Positions 36,101-48,019 are shown, numbered from the stretch's first letter. The stretch: 64,000 nt of DNA from Owenia fusiformis (GCA_903813345.2 CAIIXF020000010.1:14937181-15001180); one strand, 5' to 3'. The notes: a model not told the origin generated them from the sequence alone. Made by a program: numbers and translations.

Positions 36101-37670
36101 AGGGCGTATCAGTTCAGGAACATTTTGCAAATTATGCTTATTTCCAATGGCACACCACATGTTTAAGTTAGACGCTGGTGACATATTTTATTCAAGCAAA
36201 AGTGTAGAATTCATGATCCATGGCTAGATAACAACCTCAAGTTTCATTTGGTATGCAAATTATGACTTTGTATCAAAAATTAAAAAAGTTATAGCATTTT
36301 GAAAAAAAGTGGCGTTTTTTTTTGGCCCACCCTGTATGATGAGTCTAAAATTCATGAATTCAAATTATTGGATAACATGCCAATACAAAGCAAACAAGCC
36401 AGCAGGTATTCAGGTATATTGGCCAGTAACAAATGTACATAAGGGACATCAGGCCAATAGCCAGCTTTTGCCAAAGGGAGTTCACTTTTAAAAAATTCCA
36501 GGGGTCACGTTTGATAACTTTTGCCCAAAAAAGTCCCAAATTACTCAATCAGAATGGTGAAAAGCTACATGATTTTGAAAGAATTTTTGGCTGGGGGAGA
36601 GGGTGAACCAATTTTGACCCAGATGTTCAAATAAGCAAGTTAAGTAAAGCAATAAAAATCTAAGGATCTCATTTTCCGCACCTCGCTCAGTTTCACTCCA
36701 GGTTGTAATGCACTATAAATCTGTATTTCACTAATAAGCAAATACCCATATACTGGTTTGATAATGAAGTTAAGTAATAACTATATATAGCTGCATGGTA
36801 TTAGTGATGACACCTGCAAGGCCTGGAAAAGTATTGCCCTTCCAAAATAGATTAACAAAACCAATATACCATTCCAGAAAATACCATAATTGTAAAATTG
36901 AACAAATAGCTGTAAAAAGTAATTTTTTAAAAATACTGCTGATCTTGAAAATGATGTGGCATACTGTGCATACATGTATAACTAAGCATGTTTCACCCCT
37001 CCATTCCTCTCCCCTTGTATCATATAAATAAATAAATGGACTTAGACCAAAGTGAACAGGGTTAATATGTATAGATACATTAATATGAAGCTGCAAACTG
37101 GGATGATTATACTTCAGCATGTTAATCCCAACTGCATCATAAATGTAAATAAACTTCAATATTTTACCAAATTAATGTAATATCCTTAGTAAGAGTGTGT
37201 GTGTGTAATGCATAATACCATGAGATCAGAAACATTTTTTAAATTTATATATCTGATGTACAAAACATATAACGCTACAGACTTATCACAACTTTCTAAT
37301 CCATGAACATAATATACTATGACAAAAATAAAACCAATTAAGTGTTGACCACCCAGCCAAGCATGACAGGTACCAAGTTGTCCCGTGATGCACAGCAGTA
37401 TCCATGAAAGGCCAGTAAAGGTATCCTTCCCCATCTCCCCCCACGAGACGCACACTCACAGATATGAATAGCAACAGGCAAAAATATGTAGCCTTCGCCT
37501 AACCGGGTCGCCTAAATGATGTAAGTCATAAAGTGACATCACATACCTGAAGAAGCTGTTTTCTTCTTTGTGATTTTGATGTGCACAAATTCCTGGTCCA
37601 AGTCCTCATCACTGTATTTATCCTGTATAATTTGCAGCAAAGATACTGCTGGTTCATTTGGCGATGTCAT
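30158..37670 (-). CDS. TBCEL: Tubulin-specific chaperone cofactor E-like protein
   Basis: Relative of tubulin cofactor E that binds and destabilises tubulin and lacks the CAP-Gly domain. Six exons in minus order: 37670-37547, 34630-34485, 33627-33446, 32708-32366, 31332-31172, 30485-30158; all phases close, 427 residues (human TBCEL 424). The N-terminus MTSPNEPAVSLLQIIQDKYS is followed by leucine-rich repeats (LALNYMNISCPGDDAELSQL, LHFVNLSSNLLD, LEELHLSLNNYSV, LQTLVMAENQIETL, PKLIDVKLLGIPLLE), the linker RLNGSTILIKNDEREDAERA-FIRYY, and a C-terminal ubiquitin-like domain (about 340-427) ending GDEFLIIPKH. No CAP-Gly is present and none is missing, since the start fits TBCEL rather than TBCE. 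Head-to-head with RABAC1. Confidence 0.95.
30614..30650 (+). mobile_element. End fragment of CAGGGTGGGCCA element
   Basis: TACAGGGTGGGCCAAAAAAA matches the ends of the element at 34929-36334 but no partner end was found nearby. In TBCEL intron 5. Confidence 0.45.
31025..31154. mobile_element. Pogo/Tigger-like MITE
   Basis: Ends CAGTAAAACCTGTCATAG and CCAGGTTTTACTG, flanked by TA on both sides, 130 bp. In TBCEL intron 5, just before exon 5. Confidence 0.75.
31610..32087. mobile_element. Pogo/Tigger-like MITE, longer copy
   Basis: Left end CAGTAAAACCTGTATAACC, right end GACAGGTTAACTG followed by TA. The inner half is not related to 31025-31154. In TBCEL intron 4. Confidence 0.55.
33774..33928. 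mobile_element. MITE, CAGGCCCATAGCCAG ends, TA duplication
   Basis: The best-defined member of its family: CAGGCCCATAGCCAG and CTGGCTACGTGCCTG are inverted, with TA on each side. 155 bp, in TBCEL intron 2. Confidence 0.75.
34927..36336. mobile_element. Mariner-like TIR element with nested MITE
   Basis: Body 34929-36334 (1,406 bp) with ends CAGGGTGGGCCAAAAAAACG and CGTTTTTTTTTGGCCCACC plus CTG; inverted similarity continues into the CACTTTTTTTTCAA stretch. TA flanks both ends. No transposase seen. It lies in TBCEL intron 1 and contains another element at 34998-35777. Confidence 0.82.
34996..35779. mobile_element. TA-flanked element nested in the mariner-like element
   Basis: Outer ends CCGTATTCTCTGTAATTA and TAATTACAGAGAATACGG with TA on both sides (34998-35777). 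An internal GAGAGAATACGGTA near 35186-35199 means either a shorter MITE (34998-35195) plus a second copy, or one element with an internal end-like sequence. Confidence 0.7.
36449..36603. mobile_element. GTAGCCAG-family MITE copy
   Basis: CAGGCCAATAGCCAGCTTTT at the left and GAATTTTTGGCTGGGG at the right, same body as 33774-33928. TBCEL intron 1. Confidence 0.55.
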
Positions 37671-38373
37671 TATCGTAAGTTGTAAGAAGTGAGCATTTGA
37701 AAGAGGTATCTACGCTTAGCAAGGGTTGTTGATGTGCCACACGAAAAAGCTAGATCTATTGAACAAAAAATATTAAGAAACTTTACAGGAAAGCAAAACA
37801 GCATTAGCAAAATCAGAATGTAATGTTTATAAATATCATTATGAGTCATACATGTACCAGTGCTGCAGCTGATAATTAACTTCATTGAAGTTTGAAGCAT
37901 AGGCCCAGAAGTTAGCCAAGTTAGGATTTGAAGGCTTGATAATGCTATCAGAATTGGATTTTAAATTAATCATAGTTAGACTGGTTAGTATTTTTAAACT
38001 ATATGTTACTTACTCAGGATAAAGACTCCAGGAATAATATAAATAAATATAATTTTACCTGAATATTACTTCTTCAGTCTTGTTATCTTACTTGTGTATT
38101 TATATATGACGTATGCAGAACATGTGTACATACATTTCAAAGTAACATCTTGCTTATAGACCGAAAATACTGTATTATTATTAATTGATCTCATATTTTT
38201 AGATTTTTGAGCTATGATATATGAAACATAACTTTATTTCTATCGTTCAAGTGAATATAAAGCAAAACATCAAACAAATATTAAAGAATTATAGCTAATT
38301 CCGTTTCATATGAATTTGAATTTAGATCTACTTCCGGCTCCACGTAAAAAAATTATTTTTATGAATTTCTCCG
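37671..38373. promoter_or_regulatory. Divergent promoter region of TBCEL and RABAC1
   Basis: 703 bp between the two start codons. ACTTCCGG (ETS consensus) at 38330-38337 lies 37 nt before the RABAC1 ATG. No TATA box at a sensible distance. Otherwise AT-rich. Confidence 0.55.
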
Positions 38374-41300
38374 ATGGAATCTGATTTATCTGGCAACATA
38401 GAGGTTAAAGAGAGTGGTACCTCAACAAAGAAGAAAGGGTATGTATTCATGTATATTACTTAGGAACATAATCGTATTGAAATAGACCCGTGGAAGAAAA
38501 CGGCACGTAAAGTTTGAAACAAATCAGAATCAGATCTCAGCACAAAAATTATTCAGCTTTGGAAATGGTCAATTGTCACTCCACTTTTTGTGATAGAAAG
38601 CATTCTAAGTCTCAAACTGGAGCCAAGCTTAATATTGGCATCACTTTAAGATATACCACTTAGCATGCCCACGGTCAAACTTCGAAATTTGAGGTTACTT
38701 CCTCATGGGGCCTTTTTCGACCATGGGACTATTGACATTGATTTATAATATTTCCGATTATGTAGAGTCCGTTTCACTGCTTCATTTCGTCAGTAGAACG
38801 GCAAAAATAAGAAATTGGTAGACCATTGTGCAATAATATATGGAAAAGTATATTCATAATGTACATGAATGACATTTGTACAGTTGGGGACAAAAATAAA
38901 TGACAGGTCGATTTTCGATCACCATTTCCTAATTATGGTGGTCTGAAAGCCCATAATTTCCAATATTGTCTAGATATATATCCCTTAAAATTTGTATATT
39001 TTACATTTTGTATAATCTCATCCACTGATGTATGGCCTCTTGTAAATTCTCTTATTTTTAACATGGGAAATCCTCACTTCAGCAAATCCACCTGTCATTT
39101 ATTTATGTCCCCAACTGTATATTTCAGATTTTTTAGTTTTTTGTGCAATAAGCCCGTGCCGTCTTGTAATTTGAAGAATTTCAGCCATGTTAATCTTATT
39201 GAAAATAACATGGCAGAGAAACATCCAAATATAAGAGGCCACACACTTTATAAGCCAAACTAGAAGCAATCCAAGATATACAAATGTCATTCATGTACAT
39301 TATGAATATACTTTTCCATATATAATTGCACAATGGTCTCCCAATTTCTTATTTTTGCCGTTCTACTGACGAAATGAAGCAGTAAAATGGACTCTAGTCC
39401 ACCATGTTTGTTTTTTGGTAATTTTAAAAAATATTAAATCAAAAGCTCCATTGTGCGAGATCCTAATCCAGAATGGTCAACCCTGGAAATATGAATTATC
39501 GGCATTGGTCGAAATAAACAAATGGTCGAAGTTTACTATATTTGCACATAGCCATCTTTAGATTGATCATCAATCTAAAGATGGGTATGTGCAAATATAT
39601 TAAGTCGAAGTAGCCCTGTGACAAAGTAAACCCATACGTAGAAGGTCGACGCACGCGCACTGCACCTTCTCGCCTTGTAGCTATGCACCTTCCTTTTGTT
39701 GATTTTCTCAGCTAATTCACAGAAACTCAGACTGATCAGAAACACATTTGCTGCCACTCAAAGTTTCTTGAAAAATGACTTCTTTTAAATTATCCGGATG
39801 TAACATATATTTAAACTCACCAAAAAACCAGGGGTGTTAATGTATTTATGCTCATATTCTGCCCTGAGAAAATGGTAGAGGTGAAGTGAGACAGTCATAC
39901 TCAGAAAGTTCCCAATTAATACGATATCCGTTAAAAGCTGAAAAACATAGCTGGTAAAAATTTTGGGAATATTTTTCGCAAAAAAGTCTAGTGAATATTC
40001 ACCGTTCCACTAGCTAACTTTTATGTAAAAAATAAGGGTTTGCTTATAAATGTGACTGTCAATTACTTTCTAGGAGTAAGTACGCACTTACGAATGAGCC
40101 CATATCAGCTTTGCTGCCATTAAGCATTACTTCACATGTGTACATAATTTCAGAATAGAGTAAATGAGTTCCAATAAATGGACGATGATATCTCTAAATG
40201 TGACATGACTTCTAAGACTTCTTATTAATGTCGATTATTTAAACCCCTTGGGGCATGTTGAATTATGGTCCTCATACCTCATATTTTATGTGCATGCAAA
40301 TTAATAACCAGGCTGAAATCATTGTTATTGAGATTTGCTTTTTCATTTAGTTTCCATTTTCTATTTTTTTCTATGATTTTAGAATAAACAACATCAAAAA
40401 TGTTAAGTTTATGTGATATCGAAGAAACTCTTTTTTATTGCAGGATCATGGCCATAAATCTGTCAAATGTGAATGCCAGAGAATGGTTTCAGAAACAAAG
40501 AGACTCCATCAAACCATGGGCAGAATTTGCAAACACATCAAAGTTCAGGATCCCCAAATCTCTCACGCCTATTGGACCTAGGATTATAAAAAACATAGAA
40601 CACTACCAGGCCAATTATATATTTGTCTTTTTGGGACTTGTATTCTTTTGCATGTAAGTAAATAATGTTAATGCTTATTTTCAAAATGACGAATAATAAC
40701 CTGAATATTTCAGTGATCTTTAATTTATTATGTGTGTGTAATCAAAAGCACATTGTGATTTTCCCTAAAGCAGTTCTGGAGAAATAAAAATAAATGTTAA
40801 TTGCAATTTATTATTTGAGATCAAATATGTTTTTTCATTGATATCATTTATTGAAATATGTACCTAACCCTTGGGTGCCAATTTAATGATGTTCCAAGCA
40901 ATATTTAAGAATAAGGTATGCTCGACAGCTACTTGTGCTGTGGAAAGTGGATACTAATAAAATGATAAAATCACAGATACTAGAACATTTGAATTGAATC
41001 GATCAGGAGTACTGTTACAGTAGATGTTTTTTGTTTTGTTTTGGTTTGTTTATCATTTTAGAATCATAACAAAGACCCTTTTATGATTTGTGGTTAGTTT
41101 ATGACCCTGAAGACCCTCTGAATCTTGACCTTTATATATGCTAGAAATGAACCTGATTTATCCCTTTCAGGGCCGTCAGATGGGGGGATGCGATGGGTGC
41201 GACCGCACCCCCCTTTGACACCCCCAAAAAAATTTGAAATAAAAATTTTTTTTTGATTTTTTCTTTTGGAAATTTTTTTTCATTGACTCATACACTTTGA

Positions 41301-44300
41301 AAATGCCCAGAAAGAACCAAATAGCATCTCAAAATTGTAAAATTTTCTGGGGGCACCCCTCACACCCCCCACAAAACCATGGAAAAGTTCTGAATTTATT
41401 TGATGTATAGTCTCTTTTAAAGTGTCCTGACATCATCAAATTCTAGTAGCTCCATGATATAGTCAATGATTTTTGGAGACTAACACTTAAAATTGTGATT
41501 TTCTCAAATGTTTTACTTGACTCACACACTTTGAAAGTGTCCAGAGAGCACCAAATAGTGTCTTAAAATTGTAAAATTTCTAGGGGGAGTGGGCCTCTCC
41601 TCATACCCAAAACAAAACAATTGAAAGGTTCCGAATTTATTTTATATATTGTCTCAGACACTTTTAAAGTGCCCTGACATCATCAAATAGCTCCTTGATA
41701 TAGTCAATGATTCTTGGAGACTAACACTTACTCACCCTCTGGCAACCCCACCCCACCTCGCTCTCTGGCACCCTCCCCCCCTTTAAACCCCCCAAATTGA
41801 AAAAAATTGTGATTTTTGTCATATTTTTTGTTGAGTCATATACTTTGAAAGTACCTAGAAAGCACCAAATAGTATATTAGAATTGTAAAATTTTCTCGGA
41901 AAGTTGACCACCCCTCACATCCCCCACAAAACAATTAAAATAATTCTGAATTTAGTGTATTATCTCAGACACTTTTAAAGTTCCCAGACATCATAAAATG
42001 GCTCCTTGATATAGTCAATGATTTTAACTCGCCCTCTGGCATTTCCACCCAACCTCCCCTCTGGCACCCCCCCCCCCCCCCTTTGACAACCCTCAAAAAT
42101 TATTTTTCAATTTTTTTTATTGACTCATACACTTTTAAAGAGCTCAGATGCACCAAATATCATCATAAAGTTGTAAAATTTTTTTGGAGAGTTGGCCATC
42201 CCTCAAATCCCCCAAAAACACGCCCGGTGATCGTGAATATGGGATGGAGGGGGGGAGCAGGCAATTTCTGTTAAGAAATTCAACAAATCTGGAAGATTTA
42301 TTTTCTCAAGAAAAAGTTTACTATTGAATTGCTAAATGGATAGGCGCACGGTATGGTAGAATATGTTAGGTTTTCTGGGATTTTTTCTGAAACGATACGC
42401 ATCTAAGGTATGAGATCTATTAAAAAAGGCGCAAGGCCATCAACAGGCACAAATCAACGTTTTTGCTATAAATCAAGCAACAATGGACTACACGACCTGT
42501 AATAAATACTTGTAAGTGATGTTATCATAACTAAATTAATGTCATTGCTGAATTTATAAAATAAGTTTCCATACGTAAAATAAAAAATAATCAAAAATAA
42601 TTAAAATGGGATGGAGGGGGGAGGGGACGGAGGGGGGGAGTAATAATTCTATAAAGTGAAACAACTTCACACGAATTCTTGTATTTGAAAAATGAACTCA
42701 TTAACTTAGTAAGAAACTGGATGATATACCCCTGGAGACTGAAAAATGGGGACATTTGGAGTAAAAGGACTTAAAGTCGCGAAACATCTCTAATCATGTC
42801 ATATATACGTATTGCTCCCCCCCTCCGTCCCCTCCCCCCCTCCGTCCCAAATTCATTATTTTCGATTACTTTTTATTTCACATATGGAAACTTATTTTAT
42901 AAATTCAGCAATGACATTAATTTAGTTATGATTACATCACTTACAAGTATTTATTACAGGTCGTCCAGACCATTGTTGCTTTATTTATAGCAAAAACGTT
43001 GATTTGTGCCTGTTGATGGCCTTGCGCCTTTTTTAATAGATCTCATACCTCAGATGCGTATCGTTTCAGAAAAAATCACAGAAAACCTAACATATTCTAC
43101 CATACCGTGCGCCTATCCATTTAGCAATTCAATAGTAAATTTTTTCTTGAAAAAATAAATCTTCCAGATTTGTTGAATTTCCTAGCAGAAATTGCCTGCT
43201 CCCCCCCTCCGTCCCATATTCACGATCACCGGGCGTGAAAAAATTCTGAATTTCTCTTATTGTCTCAGACATTTTTAAAGTGCCCGGACATCATCAAATA
43301 GCACCTTAATATGGTCAATATTTCTGGGGGACAACCACTTGGTTCACCCTCTGGCACCCCACACTTCACCCTCTCATCCTCTTTGACACCCCCAAAAGAA
43401 TTCCCATTTTTTTATTGACTCAAACACTTTAAAAGTGCCCAGAAAGCACTAAATAGCATCTAAAAAGTGTAAAATTTTTACAAAACAATTGGACAGTTTG
43501 GACACTCAAACAGTCACCAAGCGGCATAATGAAATCTTAAAAATTTCTGGCACCCCACCCCAAAAATGAAAGCATTCATTTACTCAAACACATTAAAAGT
43601 GCTCAGAAGTAATCAGACAGCATCTTGAATTGGTAGAATTTTCCTGTGCTGCCCCTTGCTCCCCTAAGAAGAAAATGATTGAAAATTTGAATTTCTTTAA
43701 ATTGATTATATTGATTAAAACACCTTAAAGAGTCTAGAAATCACTGAATGTGATCTTGAACTGGTAAAAAGTTTCGGGTAAACATCTATGCCATTCTAGC
43801 ACACCTTCCCCCTATTCCAGTGTTTCTCCAAATTGCTCATTCAATATTTAGTCTAAAAACAATAAAATACTACAAAATAGGCTGAATGGCCCCAATGTAG
43901 GGAGTAACCGACACTCCCCCCCCCCGACGCGATTTGAATTACGCGGCAAATATTGACGATTTCATATTCTCTGTTGTAAAAACCGCACCCCCCTTGGAGA
44001 AAAGTGTCTTACGGGCCTGCCTTTACATTAGAGAGTGACTGCTCTTGTTTCAGACTTACTTCCCCCCTTTTCCTTGTGGCCATAGCAGCAAGTTTGGGGG
44101 CCTGTTATATTTTGAATCTGATTTATACCGTTATAGAAAATGACTGTTCTTGTTTCAGACTTACCTCCCCCCTTCTCCTTGTGGCCATAGCAGCAAGTTT
44201 GGGGGCCTGTTATATTGTGAATCTGAAAAATCAAGAAGGCAAAGTCAAAGTGTTAGGTAAGGCCATAGGACAAGTTGTACTCTAGGTTATTGTTCTCAGA

Positions 44301-45246
44301 AATAAATAAAGAGATCCTTACGACGTAATCTATCTCATTAGGTGGTATTAATGTTTATATATTATGTCTCAAATTAAGTGGCCCTGTCTCCAACTCACAT
44401 CCTATAATACAAAATCAAAAAGTTAAAAACCTGTAACTTACACCTTAATAGACTTTAGAACATCTTTTGTAAATATTGCAGTTTGAAAAGAATTGCTTAT
44501 AATTTAAATAATATGATGTACCAGTATTCCAAATGATCCTTTTATTCTCTCTTATTGTTGAATTATTGCATTTTCAGGACGTGAACTGAGTCTCGCCCAA
44601 ACATACTGTGCTATAGGTGTCGCTTCTTTCCCACTGTTCTGGTTAGCTGGAGCAGGATCTGTCGTCTTCTGGATAATTGGTAAGTTGACTTTGTTTTGTT
44701 TAAATATCCACTTCATCCAATATCTGACTATTCAACATAATTTTCCTCAAATTCAAACTGTGTCCATTTTTCTGAGAACATGTTTTATTTCATTTAGGGG
44801 TCAGTTCAAATTTTTTCATGAACATCATTTTGTTGAGGAGAAGTACTTAGATTACCTTTGTGAATGTAAAAATATTGAAATTATTATATTTTTATGAATT
44901 GTCATTTGAATTCAATGTTATTATACTATTTGTGTAATCCTAGTTTACCATCGAAATATATGTGTTTGTGCTCTTTTGCCTATAGTTTCTAACTTTTTTG
45001 TGGGTGGTGTTTGGCAGTTGGTGTTTGGTGTCTGTCAGGTGGTGTAAGGCATCCGGCAGTTGGCATATGTAACAAATAGCAGGTGGTGACATCTTGCTTG
45101 TCAGTGCCTTGTTTACTTTATTACAGTCTTTTGTGCGTTTATATTTTCCAGGTGCCTCTTTTTTGTCTATAATGCTTCATGCCTCAACACATTTGACTCA
45201 ATCTGAACAAGAAACTGTGGAACTTTTGGACATGGAGACAGTTTAA
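38374..45246 (+). CDS. RABAC1: Prenylated Rab acceptor protein 1 (PRA1)
   Basis: Small Golgi/endosome membrane protein that binds prenylated Rab GTPases and helps deliver them to membranes. Exons: 38374-38438, 40444-40653, 44159-44256, 44578-44679, 45152-45246; all phases close, 189 residues (human 185). Landmarks: AREWFQKQRDSIKPWAEF, NIEHYQANYIFVFLGLVFFC (first membrane pair), ILTSPLLLVAIAASLGACYI, SLAQTYCAIGVASFPLFWLA and an acidic tail ending METV. A near-identical copy of the first half of exon 3, with its acceptor, lies 105 bp upstream (exon could start at 44054). Using that acceptor stays in frame and gives 224 residues with an extra membrane segment. Intron 2 is filled by repeats. Confidence 0.95.
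38763..39396. mobile_element. Foldback element, TAGAGTCC ends
   Basis: Left TAGAGTCCGTTTCACTGC and right GCAGTAAAATGGACTCTA are inverted, and pairing continues through about 200 bp of each arm (for example TTCATTTCGTCAGTAGAAC and its complement, then CATTCATGTACATTATG). The central part near 38930-39090 is unpaired. The terminal TA may be the target duplication. In RABAC1 intron 1. Confidence 0.78.
39537..39598. repeat. Near-perfect hairpin, about 29-bp arms
   Basis: Arms ATTTGCACATAGCCATCTTT and AAAGATGGGTATGTGCAAAT pair through ATTGATNATCAAT at the centre, with one or two mismatches. In RABAC1 intron 1. Confidence 0.75.
41168..44018 (+). repeat. Degenerate ~300 bp tandem repeat block in RABAC1 intron 2
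   Basis: Units share TTGACTCATACACTTTGAAA, GAAAGCACCAAATAGCATCT, AATTGTAAAATTTTCTGGGG, GACATCATCAAATAGCTCC and TATAGTCAATGATT, starting near 41280, 41516, 41830, 42117, 43240 and 43415. Starts with GGGCCGTCAGATGGGGGGAT and ends near CTTACGGGCCTG, so it may be one large element with inverted ends. It is interrupted by the foldback at 42219-43237. Confidence 0.7.
42214..43242. mobile_element. 1-kb foldback element with CACGCCCGG ends
   Basis: Body 42219-43237 (1,019 bp). Arms of about 420 bp are inverted copies of each other, from CACGCCCGGTGATCGTGAAT to ATTCACGATCACCGGGCGTG, around a unique centre near 42645-42815. AAAAA lies on both sides, consistent with a 5-bp duplication but also with the A-rich target. 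It splits one unit of the surrounding ~300 bp repeat. Confidence 0.85.
44995..45113 (+). mobile_element. Pearl-like element, 5' end lost
   Basis: Contains the GGTGTTTGGCAGTTGG stretch and the right end GCAGGTGGTGACATCTTGC followed by GTGCCTTGTTT. In the last RABAC1 intron. Confidence 0.6.
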
Positions 45247-45403
45247 TAGAAAGACATTGGCCTCTGGTACATATGGACCCAACATAGGAACAAGCTTATA
45301 TACTTGCAGTATTTTACATATCCATGAACTTCGGCAATTAGAATAAACAATTTCTAGATTTACAAATACTGAGAGTTGTTTGAATCTTATACTGTTAATG
45401 ATC

Positions 45404-45585
45404 AGACCTATAGCCAGGTTGGGTTCAGGGGGTGAGAGTGGACCCCCTCCCCTGAACGAAAATTCTTTCAAAATCATGCATTTTTCACCATTCTAAGCAT
45501 TATCAGGTGATTTTGGGGCGAAATGGTCAAATGTGAACCTCTGGAATTTTTTAATAAGTGAACCCCCTTGCAAAAGCTGGCTGAT
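45404..45585 (-). mobile_element. GTAGCCAG-family MITE, reversed
   Basis: CAGACCTATAGCCAGG at one end and GCAAAAGCTGGCTGATG at the other, with the AATCATGCATTTTTCACCAT body motif in reverse relative to 2650-2838. Confidence 0.55.
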
Positions 45586-47527
45586 GATTAACAGTAGAAA
45601 ATATCATGCATATGTCTCAGTATTGTGATTTCATTGACCTGTTTGATTGATGAAGATGGAACAGGATATAATATTATTTATATGTGTACAATCATTAGAG
45701 TAAACATGATCTGAGTTGATGCAATACCAGCTGATACTGAATGACTGGTGATGAGATATAGTTTTAATAGTCATGCGCAAGTCTCATTCCCCTCCCCCTA
45801 CAGGAGTTTTTCACCAATGGGTCCATGGGCATTTATTTGATAGAGGGTGTAAAAAAGAAAATCTTCAAATTAAGGCTCATGTTGGGCATTATTTTCAAGT
45901 GCTCATAAATAAACACCCAATGGGCGAAACATTCCTAAATAAGTTTTATGTTAGGGAGGTTGGCAAATAGACTTGATGTAAGGCTACACTTTTTATTTAA
46001 GGAAGCACTTAGTCCACAAATAGCCCTGAAATGGTTCAGTGTATATTATGGATGGACTCTTTGTGGCCTCATTCTCCTAGGAGTACATTATGCACAAACT
46101 GAAAATAATTTGTGAGAAGAGAGATCTAATGAAATAGATTTTGCAATGACAAATATTAGAAAGTTGCACATCAACTGTGTTGTGTCTGTGTGCAAAAGTT
46201 ATGTACATCCATTTTGGCATAAGTGCTTAATTAAAAATTTTACAAGGTGGATATCAATCAAAAACACAAAACAGCGATATCGAGGAATGGAAATAAAGCT
46301 CTTGGACTCTTTAAGTGGATACACGTTAACCAAACTGTTAAACAACTTGGAACTTATAAAGTCTAAGAGCTATAGTCCTGAACCGAGTAAAACTCACGTT
46401 GTACACATATATTATTGTATATAAAAAAAGAATAAATTATTGTTACTCGAAATATTGCATTTGTATATTCTACATTTCAGTTCTAGTTCATTCTGATGAA
46501 AGTTTGCCCAGAATTTATCCTAATCATAGACTTTCAGCAAATCTCTATGGGTCTCTAATACTGAAAACTTCTTCAAGGGATTAAATTTGATCACAATGCG
46601 AATGCTTATACATAGTTTTTGCTTATTTATTGCTATTTTCATTGGGTTTGTAGAAAAAACTGGGTACGGGGTAGTAAATCCTCCATGCTGGGTTCAAACT
46701 TGGTACCCAGTACCCGATCGAAAAAACGGGTACCCCAAAAAACCGAAAAATACGAATATATAACATATATCATTAGAAAACGTGTAAGATTTGTTTTGAA
46801 TTTACAAAAATGTATGTAGGTTCCTTCAAAATTGAGCTAGAAGCTTCAAATAAAAAGCATTTTAAGGCTCTTTTCTTCCTCTATCATCATGGTCATATTT
46901 TCATTGGTTATTGGGGGGGGGGGGGTGCCCTCCTGGCTACGCCTATGACATTGTAAGATGTAACAATTTACACTTCAATGGGATAACTTAAATTATACAC
47001 AGGGACTTGCTGCCTCAAAAAAGTCCCACTACTTATGAATCCCCCTTCGTATCTAACACTCTAATATGATATGTGATGTCACAATAGCTAAAACAATTGA
47101 TTTACTGGTCTATATTGGATTATGTATGACCGCCAAAACTCATAAATGCAAATAGTTTTGTTTCTTGTATGTTTATTATCATATTAGAATCATAACAGAT
47201 TTCGGTCTTTTAACAATGAACAGAATAAAATTTTCAGTCATATATTTATGCCATAAATCATAAAATCTCGGTCTTTATTCCTTAATTATAGTTTTGGTTG
47301 TCATTATTGCATGTAGTTGCCAATTCATTGTTCGGCTTGAATTGCCAACACAGTCCTTGAAAGCTAACTTTATTTTGGTGCAATATCAGAAATAATTGTC
47401 ATTTCATTTCTGAACCCAGCAAGCTCAAAAACTAGTCGCTGCTTGACTTTCATACCAAGAAAGATCCTTGATACTAGTCCCGACAGTTTGTCCTCAACGT
47501 GTTGTTGAAGTTATACTGCACTTTTAA

Positions 47528-47665
47528 TTACTTTGGTGCAACTTATTTTGGTGGATTTGCTGTTATAAACATTTGGCAGACTTGAAATATTACAAAGCAT
47601 TATTGGTACTAATCTTGCATGATACTAAAATTACTGGGAAAATTAAAACCGCCACCAAATAAAGT
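47528..47665. mobile_element. Small MITE, second copy of the 8018-8145 family
   Basis: TACTTTGGTGCAACTTAT at the left and CCACCAAATAAAGTA at the right, same interior as 8018-8145 (GGTGGATTTGCTGTT). Confidence 0.6.
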
Positions 47666-47889
47666 AGAAGTACAGTAGGTATGTTCACATTTCATGATAT
47701 GGAGTATGGACCTATTCTAAACAGAACAAGAAATGTTGAATATTTACATAATTGTTTATTTGTAAGAGGGTACAATATATATACATATTATATAATAACT
47801 GCAAATAACTTTTAAGAACATCATGTTATCCAACAATAATAGATCAACTGAGGCCCCTAAATGGATCCTATCAAATAAGAACAATCTAG

Positions 47890-48019
47890 ACAAGGCATTA
47901 GCATGCAAAATGTCAACACCTGCCATTTGCTACAGATGTTGAATGACATTTATCGGTCCAACCGCTGTCACAAAAATGTAGACGATAGCAATATGTCACT
48001 GCTTTTGGTGTTGATATAA
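47890..48019 (-). mobile_element. Short pearl-like element, minus orientation
   Basis: CAAGGCATTAGCATGCAAAA at the left, then TGTCAACACCTGCC; right end ATGTCACTGCTTTTGGTGTT. No tandem core. Confidence 0.65.

Noticed and set aside
30158-37670. Calling the LRR-ubiquitin-like gene TBCE
   Set aside because: No CAP-Gly domain and the N-terminus, length and LRR order match the cofactor E-like protein TBCEL.
46146-46584. Adjacent open frames (92 and 61 codons)
   Set aside because: No recognisable motif, AT-rich composition, no convincing splice context; treated as spacer.
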